A stretch of 19,853 nucleotides of DNA from Candidatus Omnitrophota bacterium (GTDB lineage: Bacteria > Omnitrophota > Gorgyraeia > Gygaellales > Profunditerraquicolaceae): NCBI GenBank assembly GCA_030691585.1, contig JAUYEC010000029.1, positions 1-19,853 of the forward strand, given 5' to 3'. Both the position numbers and the translations under genes were made by a program. The notes under the pieces are model-generated. The model did not search any database, was not told where the DNA came from, and saw only the letters and a list, made by a program, of their open reading frames with translations. Positions 6,620 through 13,406 of this stretch are shown here, piece after piece. Numbering within the stretch: the first letter of the stretch is position 1; each line of letters opens with the position of its first letter.

Positions 6620-7882
6620 TTATCCTGTAAATCTCCTGAGCACCAACGAAGAATGTATCCCGGAAAAACCGCTGCTGGTCTTAAGCATAATATTTACTTT
6701 CTTCTGCCGCGCTACATTGGGCACATAATCCAGGTCGCAAAGAGGGTCCTTTTCTTCCTGATTTATTGTCGGAGGAATAATGTCTTTATGGAAGATCATC
6801 GAGCAAATGGTCAGCTCCACCGCGTTTGCCGCGGCCAGGGGATGGCCGATCATGGACTTAAGCGAACTAATGGGCATCTTATAGGCGTAATCGCCGAACA
6901 CAGCCTTGTAAGCGCTGGTCTCAAAAATATCGTTCATCTTGGTGGATGAGCCGTGGGCATTGATATAATCGATTTCTCGCGGCTTAATACCGGCATCTTT
7001 TAAGCCCAGAGTGATGCAGCTGGTCATCGCCGAGCCGTCTGAAGGAAGATCAGTCATGTGAAAAGCGTTACAGCTGGTGCCAAAACCCAGCACTTCGCAA
7101 TAAATAAAGGCGTTACGCTTTAACGCATGGTTTAATTCTTCTAAAACCAAAACACCGGCGCCTTCAGAAAGCACAAAACCGTCGCGCTTATTATCAAACG
7201 GCCGCGACGCGGCTTCCGGCCGGTCGTTACGGCAGGAAAGGACGCTGACCACGTCAAAAGCACCGAAGGTGATCGGCGTGATCGGCGCCTCTGCCCCGCC
7301 GCAAAACATAATATCGTGCTCGCCGTCCTGGATCGTCTCCAGGCCAAAACCTAATGAGTCGGTCCCCGCGGTGCAGCCGGTAGAAAGCGTATCGCATATT
7401 CCTTTAAATCCGTATTTTGAGGAAATCTCGATTGAGGGCGTATTAAACATCGCCGCGTCATAGAGATCCGGCCTGACCTTAGACGGGTCAATAGCATGCT
7501 TTCCGTCGTCAGTGACCAAGGCGAATTCTTCTTCCATATATTTGGTGCCGCAGATAGCGTTAGCCAGACAGACGCCGATACGCGTAGGATCCTCGCGCGA
7601 AATGTCTAATTTACTGTCCTTAACCGCCATATTCGCGGAAATTACCCCGAACTGGACGTATCTGTCCATGCGCATCGCCTCATCGTGGGTCAGGCCGAGC
7701 TTGAACGGATCAAAATCCCGGACCTCAGCGGCGATCTTGGTGTTAAAGACCGAGACGTCAAAGCCGTCCACTAATTTTACCGCCGACTTACCCGAAGAAA
7801 AACCTTTCCAGGCATTTTCCTTGCCTATGCCGTTAGGGGAGATCACACCGATCCCGGTAATCACTACGCGTCTTTTATTCAT
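6620..7882 (-). CDS. KS-alpha beta-ketoacyl synthase of type II polyketide type
   Basis: A 420-residue elongating ketosynthase. The active-site stretch is STGCTAGTDSLG with nucleophile Cys170; this matches the TGCTSGLDAVG form of actinomycete KS-alpha rather than the ACATG or ACSSS forms of FabF and modular synthases. The catalytic His310 lies in INAHGSSTKMNDIFET, again close to the KS-alpha INAHGSGT-x-x-ND-x-x-ET signature. Lys342 and His347 are in KSMIGHPLAAAN. The C-terminus SSGFSGIHSSLVL parallels the KS-alpha SGFGG ending. It would catalyse decarboxylative condensation of malonyl-ACP units together with the catalytically empty partner encoded next. The start at 7882 overlaps the end of the TIGR04076-like gene by eight bases, and GAGG lies four bases upstream. 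Confidence 0.93.
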   Translation of the reverse strand: MNKRRVVITGIGVISPNGIGKENAWKGFSSGKSAVKLVDGFDVSVFNTKIAAEVRDFDPFKLGLTHDEAMRMDRYVQFGVISANMAVKDSKLDISREDPTRIGVCLANAICGTKYMEEEFALVTDDGKHAIDPSKVRPDLYDAAMFNTPSIEISSKYGFKGICDTLSTGCTAGTDSLGFGLETIQDGEHDIMFCGGAEAPITPITFGAFDVVSVLSCRNDRPEAASRPFDNKRDGFVLSEGAGVLVLEELNHALKRNAFIYCEVLGFGTSCNAFHMTDLPSDGSAMTSCITLGLKDAGIKPREIDYINAHGSSTKMNDIFETSAYKAVFGDYAYKMPISSLKSMIGHPLAAANAVELTICSMIFHKDIIPPTINQEEKDPLCDLDYVPNVARQKKVNIMLKTSSGFSGIHSSLVLRRFTG

Positions 7883-8465
7883 TTGACCTCGTCACTTTAA
7901 ATACGATATTGCCGCCGTCAGGACAGGTCACTGTGTCCAGGCAATCCGGATTTTTCATAAAAAAGAATTTTGCGCCGAAATTTAAAGCAAACAGCGCCGG
8001 GAATGCGGTATGAAACGCCGCGCCGCAGAAACCTGGAATACATTTTAAGCCTTGCGTCTCCCATTTATCGCCGGCCTTGTAACCAAAAGTACATTTGCCT
8101 TTTGATTCTATGACCTCGATAACCATCTTTTTAGGATTCGGGCCTTTGAAGCTCGGATCTTTGGGAAGTTTTTCAATCAAACCACCCTTATCAAAAATCT
8201 CCACCAGAAATTCCAACTTCCCGCCGTCAGGACAGGTCACCAATAAACTGCGCTGATTATCACGGAAAGGGAACTTCGCGCCGAAACTAAGCGCGTAAAC
8301 TATCGGGAACAAGGCGTGCGCCAGCCCCAGGCAAAAAAATTTCGGCGGGTGAGTGAAGTCTTCCAAAATCAACTCATCGCCAACCTTGTAGCCGTGATAG
8401 CATTCGCCGTAGATATTTGCCACGGTAAGCTTTAATCTGGGAAACGGAGAATTTATCTCGCTCAT
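7875..8465 (-). CDS. Tandem TIGR04076-like protein (two repeats)
   Basis: A 196-residue protein built from two copies of one module, about residues 9-95 and 112-193. Each has the order C-x-x-GYK-x-GD, then a Cys and a His in an aromatic helix (CLGLAHALFP and CGAAFHTAFP), then AL-x-FGAKF, then TCPDGG. The conserved Cys and His of each half are suggestive of metal or cofactor binding, but this is inference. The module resembles the TIGR04076 family of small proteins with no settled function, usually found as single copies of about 90 residues; a fused pair is less usual. The start at 8465 overlaps the preceding stop as ATGA and the end overlaps KS-alpha by eight bases, so it belongs firmly to this operon. 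A role in the polyketide pathway is inferred from position only. Confidence 0.8.
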   Translation of the reverse strand: MSEINSPFPRLKLTVANIYGECYHGYKVGDELILEDFTHPPKFFCLGLAHALFPIVYALSFGAKFPFRDNQRSLLVTCPDGGKLEFLVEIFDKGGLIEKLPKDPSFKGPNPKKMVIEVIESKGKCTFGYKAGDKWETQGLKCIPGFCGAAFHTAFPALFALNFGAKFFFMKNPDCLDTVTCPDGGNIVFKVTRSNE

Positions 8466-9472
8466 TCTAATTGAATAACTTTTTTTACGCTACTCTGCAT
8501 TTCTTCCTTAGTAAAAAACTTATGGGTTTGCTCCACCTGATGCACCATCTGCGTTAATTTTTCGTTTAACGGCGCCCTGGCCGAAAATTTTACCGCCAGA
8601 TTTACAAATTCACCGTTGATATAATCTATTTCCGACGACTTGCCCCTTTTTATGCTCTGTAAAATCGAGCCGTAAAGCGGTGCATTGCTTAAATTCTTCA
8701 TGATCACCATAAATATCCCCGCGGCTTCCGGCGTAGGCATCGCTGTTAATTTAGTCAGGCGCTCTAACGGAAAATCCGGCAATGAAACAAGCTTGATGCC
8801 AGCTTTATTTATTACATCCAACCCTTCTTTCCAAATAGCAATGCTGATCTTGGCTGTTTCAATATCGCTAAAAGCTTCCTGCATGCTTACACCCAATATC
8901 GCCGGAATGCAGTTGTTGGCGTTGACGAAAATCTTCAGATATTTCTCTCCCCAGATATCGTCGGCAACACTTACCTTGAAAGCTTCGCCTAAGAGTGCGC
9001 TTACGCGTTCAACATCCGCGTCGTTTTTTCCAAAGGCCCGCCCAAGGATCCATCCGCCCTCAAAATTATGCACCACTTTACCCGGCTCTAAGGACGTGGC
9101 CCCGAACATCACGATACTGGTGATTATTTTTTCCCGGGGAATGTAAAGTGATAGAAGATTATCTGCCTGCACGCCGTTTTGCGCGGTTAACACTATTGCC
9201 TGGCGCAGGAATCCTAAGTTTTCTTTTATCGCCGCTTCCACATCCTGCGTCTTGACCGCGAGAATCGCTAGATCTACGGCCGAGTTCAAACTAAGTGCCG
9301 CATTAATATTAATGCTGAAATCCCCTCTTGCTCCGGAGATCTTCAGGCCGTTCTTGTTTATCGCCTCTTGCGCTGCCGGGTGAGCGATCAAAACTACATC
9401 CCGGCCTTTATCTTTAAGATACCCGGCGGCCAGCGCTCCGATCGCTCCTGCTCCAATGACCGCGGTCTTCAT
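8462..9472 (-). CDS. Ketopantoate-reductase-like NADPH-dependent oxidoreductase
   Basis: A 336-residue ApbA/PanE-type enzyme. The N-terminal Rossmann domain has GAGAIG (residues 7-12) and the VKTQD stretch with Lys74; QNGV at 98-101 is also typical. The C-terminal helical domain has WGEKYLKIFVNANN around residues 174-187, where Lys180 by its K-x-x-x-N spacing is the probable catalytic lysine, and a later SEIDYINGE stretch whose Glu corresponds to the substrate-binding Glu of PanE. Length is a little above the E. coli enzyme. True pantothenate synthesis is possible, but no other pantothenate gene is near, and ATGA overlaps on both sides tie it to the polyketide-type genes. Reduction of a keto group on the polyketide or a tailoring intermediate is therefore more likely. 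The ribosome site is weak, consistent with coupling to the preceding gene. Confidence 0.85.
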   Translation of the reverse strand: MKTAVIGAGAIGALAAGYLKDKGRDVVLIAHPAAQEAINKNGLKISGARGDFSININAALSLNSAVDLAILAVKTQDVEAAIKENLGFLRQAIVLTAQNGVQADNLLSLYIPREKIITSIVMFGATSLEPGKVVHNFEGGWILGRAFGKNDADVERVSALLGEAFKVSVADDIWGEKYLKIFVNANNCIPAILGVSMQEAFSDIETAKISIAIWKEGLDVINKAGIKLVSLPDFPLERLTKLTAMPTPEAAGIFMVIMKNLSNAPLYGSILQSIKRGKSSEIDYINGEFVNLAVKFSARAPLNEKLTQMVHQVEQTHKFFTKEEMQSSVKKVIQLE

Positions 9473-9756
9473 AGGCTCGTCTTAGTTTCGGCAGGCTGCG
9501 CCTTGGGAAATCCGTATTTCCTGTAATCGAATCCGCTTTGGTCCATAAGCCTGACCATCATGCTATAAAATGGCGAAGGTACATCGGAAAAAAAAGCCGA
9601 GACCACATCCATTTCTTCCACTTGAGCGGACGCCCGGCCTGCGGCGATCTCCTCGGCCTTTTTGAGTACTACAGCCTCGGTGATCCGGCGATGAAAAACC
9701 GGTATCTTGGAGATCATCAGATTCAGCTTTTCCTGTGTTTTGATATCCCAATTCAT
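9469..9756 (-). CDS. Small PCP-reductase-domain-like protein, first gene of the operon
   Basis: A 95-residue soluble protein. The stretch from WDIKTQEKLNLMISKIPVF through HRRITEAVVLKKAEEIAAG to AQVEEMDVVSAFF resembles the small PCP_red domain (PF08369) found at the C-terminus of the light-independent protochlorophyllide reductase B subunit and as stand-alone proteins: W, then KIP-x-F-x-R, then a helix ending in A-x-x-x-G, then a short turn and a final helix. The match is by eye. I chose the ATG at 9756, preceded by a modest GGGGTG eight bases upstream. A TTG at 9786 would run translation through a 29-bp palindrome. Its stop overlaps the next start as ATGA. Being promoter-proximal, it may be highly expressed. 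Function unknown; helper of a redox enzyme is a guess. Confidence 0.7.
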   Translation of the reverse strand: MNWDIKTQEKLNLMISKIPVFHRRITEAVVLKKAEEIAAGRASAQVEEMDVVSAFFSDVPSPFYSMMVRLMDQSGFDYRKYGFPKAQPAETKTSL

Positions 9757-9769
9757 ATTTAGGCACCCC

Positions 9770-9798
9770 GTAGGGGCGGGTTTCAAACCCGCCCCTAC
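9770..9798. repeat. 29-bp palindrome, class A (copy 4)
   Basis: A perfect inverted repeat with arms GTAGGGGCGGGTTT and AAACCCGCCCCTAC around one base. It lies in the leader of the biosynthetic operon and ends 13 bases before the first start codon, directly beside the ribosome site. Confidence 0.92.
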
Positions 9799-9808
9799 AT
9801 CGGTTATT

Positions 9809-9837
9809 GTAGGGACAGCATATTATGCTGTCCCTAC
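9809..9837. repeat. 29-bp palindrome, class C (copy 5)
   Basis: A perfect inverted repeat with the shared outer arm GTAGGGACAG but a different inner part (CATA, centre T, TATG). It stands ten bases from copy 4, so the operon leader could form two hairpins in tandem. Confidence 0.92.
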
Positions 9838-9889
9838 ATCTTATAATTCAACCCTATTATATTCTTAGGGTTCCGGCCCAGCACAAAAT

Positions 9890-9907
9890 ATAGTAAAATT
9901 TTACTAT
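9890..9907. promoter_or_regulatory. 18-bp perfect AT-rich palindrome, candidate operator at the biosynthetic promoter
   Basis: ATAGTAAAATTTTACTAT is identical on both strands. It begins 14 bases past the -10 box, covering roughly +8 to +25 of the transcript. Size, symmetry and position suit a dimeric repressor site. The dyad is unrelated to the 29-bp repeat family. The regulator is not identified. Confidence 0.6.
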
Positions 9908-9921
9908 TCAAATTTTCCTAT

Positions 9922-9949
9922 ATTATAAACACTCCTGGCACTTTGTCAA
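9922..9949 (-). promoter_or_regulatory. Near-consensus sigma-70 promoter of the polyketide-type operon
   Basis: On the minus strand TTGACA (9949-9944) is followed by a 16-base spacer and TATAAT (9927-9922), a full match at both boxes. Transcription would start near 9915, giving a leader of about 160 bases before the ATG at 9756. It lies just after the stop of the efflux operon, so the biosynthetic genes have their own start while read-through from the efflux operon remains possible. Confidence 0.8.
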
Positions 9950-9955
9950 GAAAAA

Positions 9956-9975
9956 TATAGGATTTTATAGGATTA
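9956..9975. repeat. Two tandem 10-bp direct repeats upstream of the -35 box
   Basis: TATAGGATTT and TATAGGATTA follow each other at 9956-9965 and 9966-9975, one helical turn apart and directly upstream of the -35 box. They overlap the stop codon of the PG0541-like gene. They could be an activator or UP-element-like site, or chance in AT-rich DNA. Confidence 0.4.
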
Positions 9976-10263
9976 AGTAACTTCTTCTACCGGCAGGATA
10001 AAGGCCTTGACACCTTCATGGCCCAGGGTCTTTCGCAGTTCTCTGACTTTGGAAAGGATTAGCCTGGCTTCGGCGTCCTGGCAACTGACATAAAGTATAT
10101 TATTTCTCCCCGGCCAGATGTCATTGCCCAAATGTGTGCCGGAGGTATTGCCGCGGCCAAACGCTGCGTTGGTTTTGGTGTAATTTTTTAAACCGCAGGC
10201 CGCTAAAATCTCCATTACTTCCATATCTATGGCTTCATTATAAACGATCATCACCATTTTCAT
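9973..10263 (-). CDS. PG0541-like transporter-associated small protein
   Basis: A 96-residue soluble protein beginning MKMVMIVYNEAIDMEVMEIL, with GLKNYTKTNAAFGRGNTSG, then NNILYVSCQDAEARLILSKV and GVKAFILPVEEV. The order of strand, helix, loop, strand, helix and strand suggests a ferredoxin-like fold similar to nitrogen-regulatory PII proteins. It resembles the PG0541 family, small proteins encoded next to RND efflux genes in many Gram-negative bacteria with no settled function. Its start overlaps the RND pump stop as ATGA, so it is made together with the pump. A regulatory or assembly role at the transporter is inferred. It is the last gene of the efflux operon; no clear terminator hairpin follows it. 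Confidence 0.75.
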   Translation of the reverse strand: MKMVMIVYNEAIDMEVMEILAACGLKNYTKTNAAFGRGNTSGTHLGNDIWPGRNNILYVSCQDAEARLILSKVRELRKTLGHEGVKAFILPVEEVT

Positions 10264-13200
10264 TGCTGCCCTCCGGTTTTCTTAAAGCCGCCATTTTTCT
10301 TGACCCTGGTTTCAAATACCGTATAGAGGGTCGGGACAAAAAGCATGGTGATCAAGGTGGATACCGTTAATCCGCCGATCATGGTAATACCCAGCGGCTG
10401 CCAGGTTTCCGATCCTTCTGTTTTTAAAACAGCTAGCGGCAAGAGGCCTGCCAGAGTGGTAATAGTAGTCATCAACACCGGCCTTAACCTGTCTTTTCCG
10501 CCGGTGGTCACGGCTTCAAACATAGACAACCCCCTGGCGCGCAGGATCTGGATGTAACTGATCAAAACAATGGCGTTGTTCACCACAATACCCATAAGCA
10601 TAATAATACCTAAAAATGTGATGACGCTTAAGGTAGTCCCGGTAAGCGCCAAAGCCAGGATTACCCCGGTAAAAGTAAAGGGTATGGAGAACATCACAAT
10701 GAAGGGATCGATTAGAGATTCAAACTGTGCGGCCATAACCATATACACCAAAGCAATACCCAACAACAATAATAATGTCATATCCTTAAATGCCTTTTGC
10801 TGTTCCTCGGCGGCACCGCCAAAGTCCACGATGATATCACGGGGCAGGGTTATTTTTTGCAGTTCCTTTTTTATATCCTCGACGATCTTTCCCGAAGAAC
10901 GGCGATAGGCGTTACATTCCACCTTAAGCACCCTTTCGCGGTTTTTACGCTCGATCGTCTGCGGGCCCACTGCTTCATCTATCCTGGCAACATTGACCAA
11001 TTTCACCTGCTTATTGGTAAGCGCCGATACCACAGTCAGGTCTTCTATGTCCTCAATCCTCGAACGCGACTCCTCCTCCAGCCGGACAAATATATCATAG
11101 GTCTTGCCTTTTTCCCGGTACTTGGCCGCACTTGAGCCTTCAATGTAGGTCTTGAGCGTTTCAGCTATCGTGCTCATATTAAGCCCGAGCACCGCGGCCT
11201 TTTGACGGTCCACATCAATCGATAACTCCGGGCGGTTGGATTCACGCGAAATACTCACGTCAACGGCGCCGGGGATTTTTTCCATCATTGCCTTTATTTT
11301 TTGTGCCAGGGCGTCGGTTTCCTCAAAGGAGTGGCCGACAATTTCAAGCTGTATGCTTTTTCCGCTGCTGCCGGTGATAAGATGGCTCAACGGGTTGCCG
11401 GAACTTACGTCAGTCTTTAATACGCCGGGAATGGCCTTGATTCTCTTCCTCACCGCTTGAGCTACATCACCCACCGAACGTTTCCTTTGCGTCATAGGGA
11501 CAAGTTTGGCTCCGGCACTGATTATATTCGACCCGGAAGCCCCACCCATCATCCTGCCGGCACCCGAGACCTGGCCGCTGCGCGCGAAATAATAACGCGC
11601 CTCAGGCACCTCCTCTAAAAAAATGCCCTCTATCCTTTTGGTTATCTTATCGGTCTCCTCGAGCCTTGTGCCCACAGGCAGGTGGATAGTGATGCGCACG
11701 TCTCCGGTGTCCTCGTCGGGAATGAATTCGTTACCCACAAAGCGCATAAGCGACAGGCTCAATATAAAAGCGCCCATAAATCCGAAGATCACCATCTTTT
11801 TGTGATTCAGGCACCAGCCGAGTGCCGCGGCGTAAAAATTTTCCCAGGACTTGAACATTTTCTCGGAGAGATCGTAGAACCTGGCAAATATTTTATGGCG
11901 CTGACGGCCGGCAGTAAGTTTTGCGGAGCTCATCCACTTGGCGCAAAGCATCGGGGTAAAGGTAGCGGAGGTAAATAAGGACGCCAAAAGTGTCACAATT
12001 ACGATCACCGCCAACTCACCGAACATAATACCCACCACACCCGGGATAAAAAGCATGGGCACGAATACCACGACCGTGGTCGCAGTAGAAGCCGCGATCG
12101 CCAAAAACATTTCCGATGTCCCGAAGATCGCCGCCTCCGCAGGCCGCGACCCTCTCTCCAGCCGGCGCATGATATTATCCACCACCACGATAGCATTATC
12201 TACGACCATGCCCGAGGCGATGGCCACAGAAGAAAGGCTGATGGTATTAATCGTCCGGCCGCTTAAAAACAGGTAAATAAAACTGACCAGCAGGGAAAAC
12301 GGTATGGTCAGGGCGATGATCAAACTTGGAGAGATGGCGCGCAGAAAAAACCAGACCACGGCAATAACCAGGAATATACCCAGCCACACCGAAAATTTCA
12401 GGGAGTTCAGGGAATCTATAATATCCTTGGAAGTATCAAAAATGACGTGGACCTTAACATCGGCAGGCAGGGTCTTCTCTAATTCCTGTAGTTTATTTTT
12501 TACCCGTGTGGCGACTTCCACCGTATTGGTGCCGCTTTGTTTCTGCACCATCATCATTAAGCCCGCATGCTGGTTGATGCGCACATTGCCGGTCACTTCT
12601 TTAAAGCCATCCTCTACCCTGGCGATATCTTTTAAATAGACAAAATTTTGATCGCGTTTGCCCAGGATCACCAGGTTTATATCCTCGGGCGCCGTAAATT
12701 CGCCGGGAAGCCGGATCAGGTAATCCGTCAGGCCGCTCTTCAAGTTACCCAGCGGCTGGGTCACGTTTTCCTGTTTGATCGCCTGCTGGATGTCTAATAC
12801 CGAAAGGCCGTAGCCTTCCAGCCTGTGACGGTCGATCCAGACATTGATCTGGCGCTCCAATCCGCCGCCCTGGATCTGCACAGTGCCTACTCCGGGCAGC
12901 TGGCGCAAAGCATCTCCCAGCCTGTTATCAATTAAATCGTAAAGTTCCGGGAAGGTTTGAGTCGCGGTGATGCCCAGATAAATAATGGGTATGTTGGTCG
13001 TATTGAACTTGAAGATAGCCGGGTTATCCATCTCATCCGGAATAGCCGGCAGTAAACGCTTGGCCCGGTCAATACGGTCGCGCACGTCGTTAGAGGCCTC
13101 GTCAAGATTTGTCCCCCAGATAAATTTCAAGGTGATGCGCGAAAAACCTTCCGAAGAAGATGAAGTTATCTTTTCAATACCCGGAGTAGTGGAGAGCTGA

Positions 13201-13406
13201 TTTTCCAGCTCTTCGGTCACCCTGGCCTCGACGTCTTCGGGGCTGGCCCCGGGATAACTGGTGAGGACAGTAATGGACGGCGGCTCGATCTCCGGCATCA
13301 TATCAATACCGATGCGGGTGAGGCTGTAAATTGCCAAAATGAGGATCACCGAAAATATCATCAAATTGGTGACCGGCTTCTTTACTCCGAATTCCGGGAA
13401 ATTCAT
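10260..13406 (-). CDS. RND-family efflux pump, inner-membrane subunit (HAE1 type)
   Basis: A 1048-residue protein, the same length class as AcrB. It starts with the typical cytoplasmic opening and first membrane helix (KKPVTNLMIFSVILILAIYSL), then PEIEPPSITVLTSYPGASPEDVE, the porter domain. Membrane helices 2-6 follow near residues 335-480. Helix 4 holds GMVVDNAIVVVDN, with Asp403 matching AcrB Asp407 of the proton relay and Asn404 in place of Asp408. The second half repeats the plan and helix 10 has GIVVNNAIVLI, with Asn where AcrB has Lys940, as in SwrC-like pumps. It would export amphiphilic compounds using the proton gradient, with the lipoprotein adaptor and TolC-like channel encoded just upstream. 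Its start overlaps the adaptor stop by one base (TAATG), with GAGGAAAAG before it. Confidence 0.95.
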   Translation of the reverse strand: MNFPEFGVKKPVTNLMIFSVILILAIYSLTRIGIDMMPEIEPPSITVLTSYPGASPEDVEARVTEELENQLSTTPGIEKITSSSSEGFSRITLKFIWGTNLDEASNDVRDRIDRAKRLLPAIPDEMDNPAIFKFNTTNIPIIYLGITATQTFPELYDLIDNRLGDALRQLPGVGTVQIQGGGLERQINVWIDRHRLEGYGLSVLDIQQAIKQENVTQPLGNLKSGLTDYLIRLPGEFTAPEDINLVILGKRDQNFVYLKDIARVEDGFKEVTGNVRINQHAGLMMMVQKQSGTNTVEVATRVKNKLQELEKTLPADVKVHVIFDTSKDIIDSLNSLKFSVWLGIFLVIAVVWFFLRAISPSLIIALTIPFSLLVSFIYLFLSGRTINTISLSSVAIASGMVVDNAIVVVDNIMRRLERGSRPAEAAIFGTSEMFLAIAASTATTVVVFVPMLFIPGVVGIMFGELAVIVIVTLLASLFTSATFTPMLCAKWMSSAKLTAGRQRHKIFARFYDLSEKMFKSWENFYAAALGWCLNHKKMVIFGFMGAFILSLSLMRFVGNEFIPDEDTGDVRITIHLPVGTRLEETDKITKRIEGIFLEEVPEARYYFARSGQVSGAGRMMGGASGSNIISAGAKLVPMTQRKRSVGDVAQAVRKRIKAIPGVLKTDVSSGNPLSHLITGSSGKSIQLEIVGHSFEETDALAQKIKAMMEKIPGAVDVSISRESNRPELSIDVDRQKAAVLGLNMSTIAETLKTYIEGSSAAKYREKGKTYDIFVRLEEESRSRIEDIEDLTVVSALTNKQVKLVNVARIDEAVGPQTIERKNRERVLKVECNAYRRSSGKIVEDIKKELQKITLPRDIIVDFGGAAEEQQKAFKDMTLLLLLGIALVYMVMAAQFESLIDPFIVMFSIPFTFTGVILALALTGTTLSVITFLGIIMLMGIVVNNAIVLISYIQILRARGLSMFEAVTTGGKDRLRPVLMTTITTLAGLLPLAVLKTEGSETWQPLGITMIGGLTVSTLITMLFVPTLYTVFETRVKKNGGFKKTGGQQ

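Noticed and set aside
5387..7882. KS pair as ordinary duplicated FabF genes of fatty-acid synthesis
   Set aside because: The KS-alpha signatures (TGCTAGTDSLG, INAHGSSTKMND) and the loss of all but Lys in the partner fit the type II polyketide pattern, and no fabD, fabH or fabZ gene is beside them. A tree would settle it.
9757..9786. TTG start at 9786 for the PCP_red-like gene
   Set aside because: Translation would begin inside a 29-bp palindrome and add ten residues without domain meaning; the ATG at 9756 is simpler.
9770..9837. Closely spaced palindromes as a CRISPR array
   Set aside because: Only two units are adjacent, the gap is ten bases, the two differ inside, and no cas gene is present.
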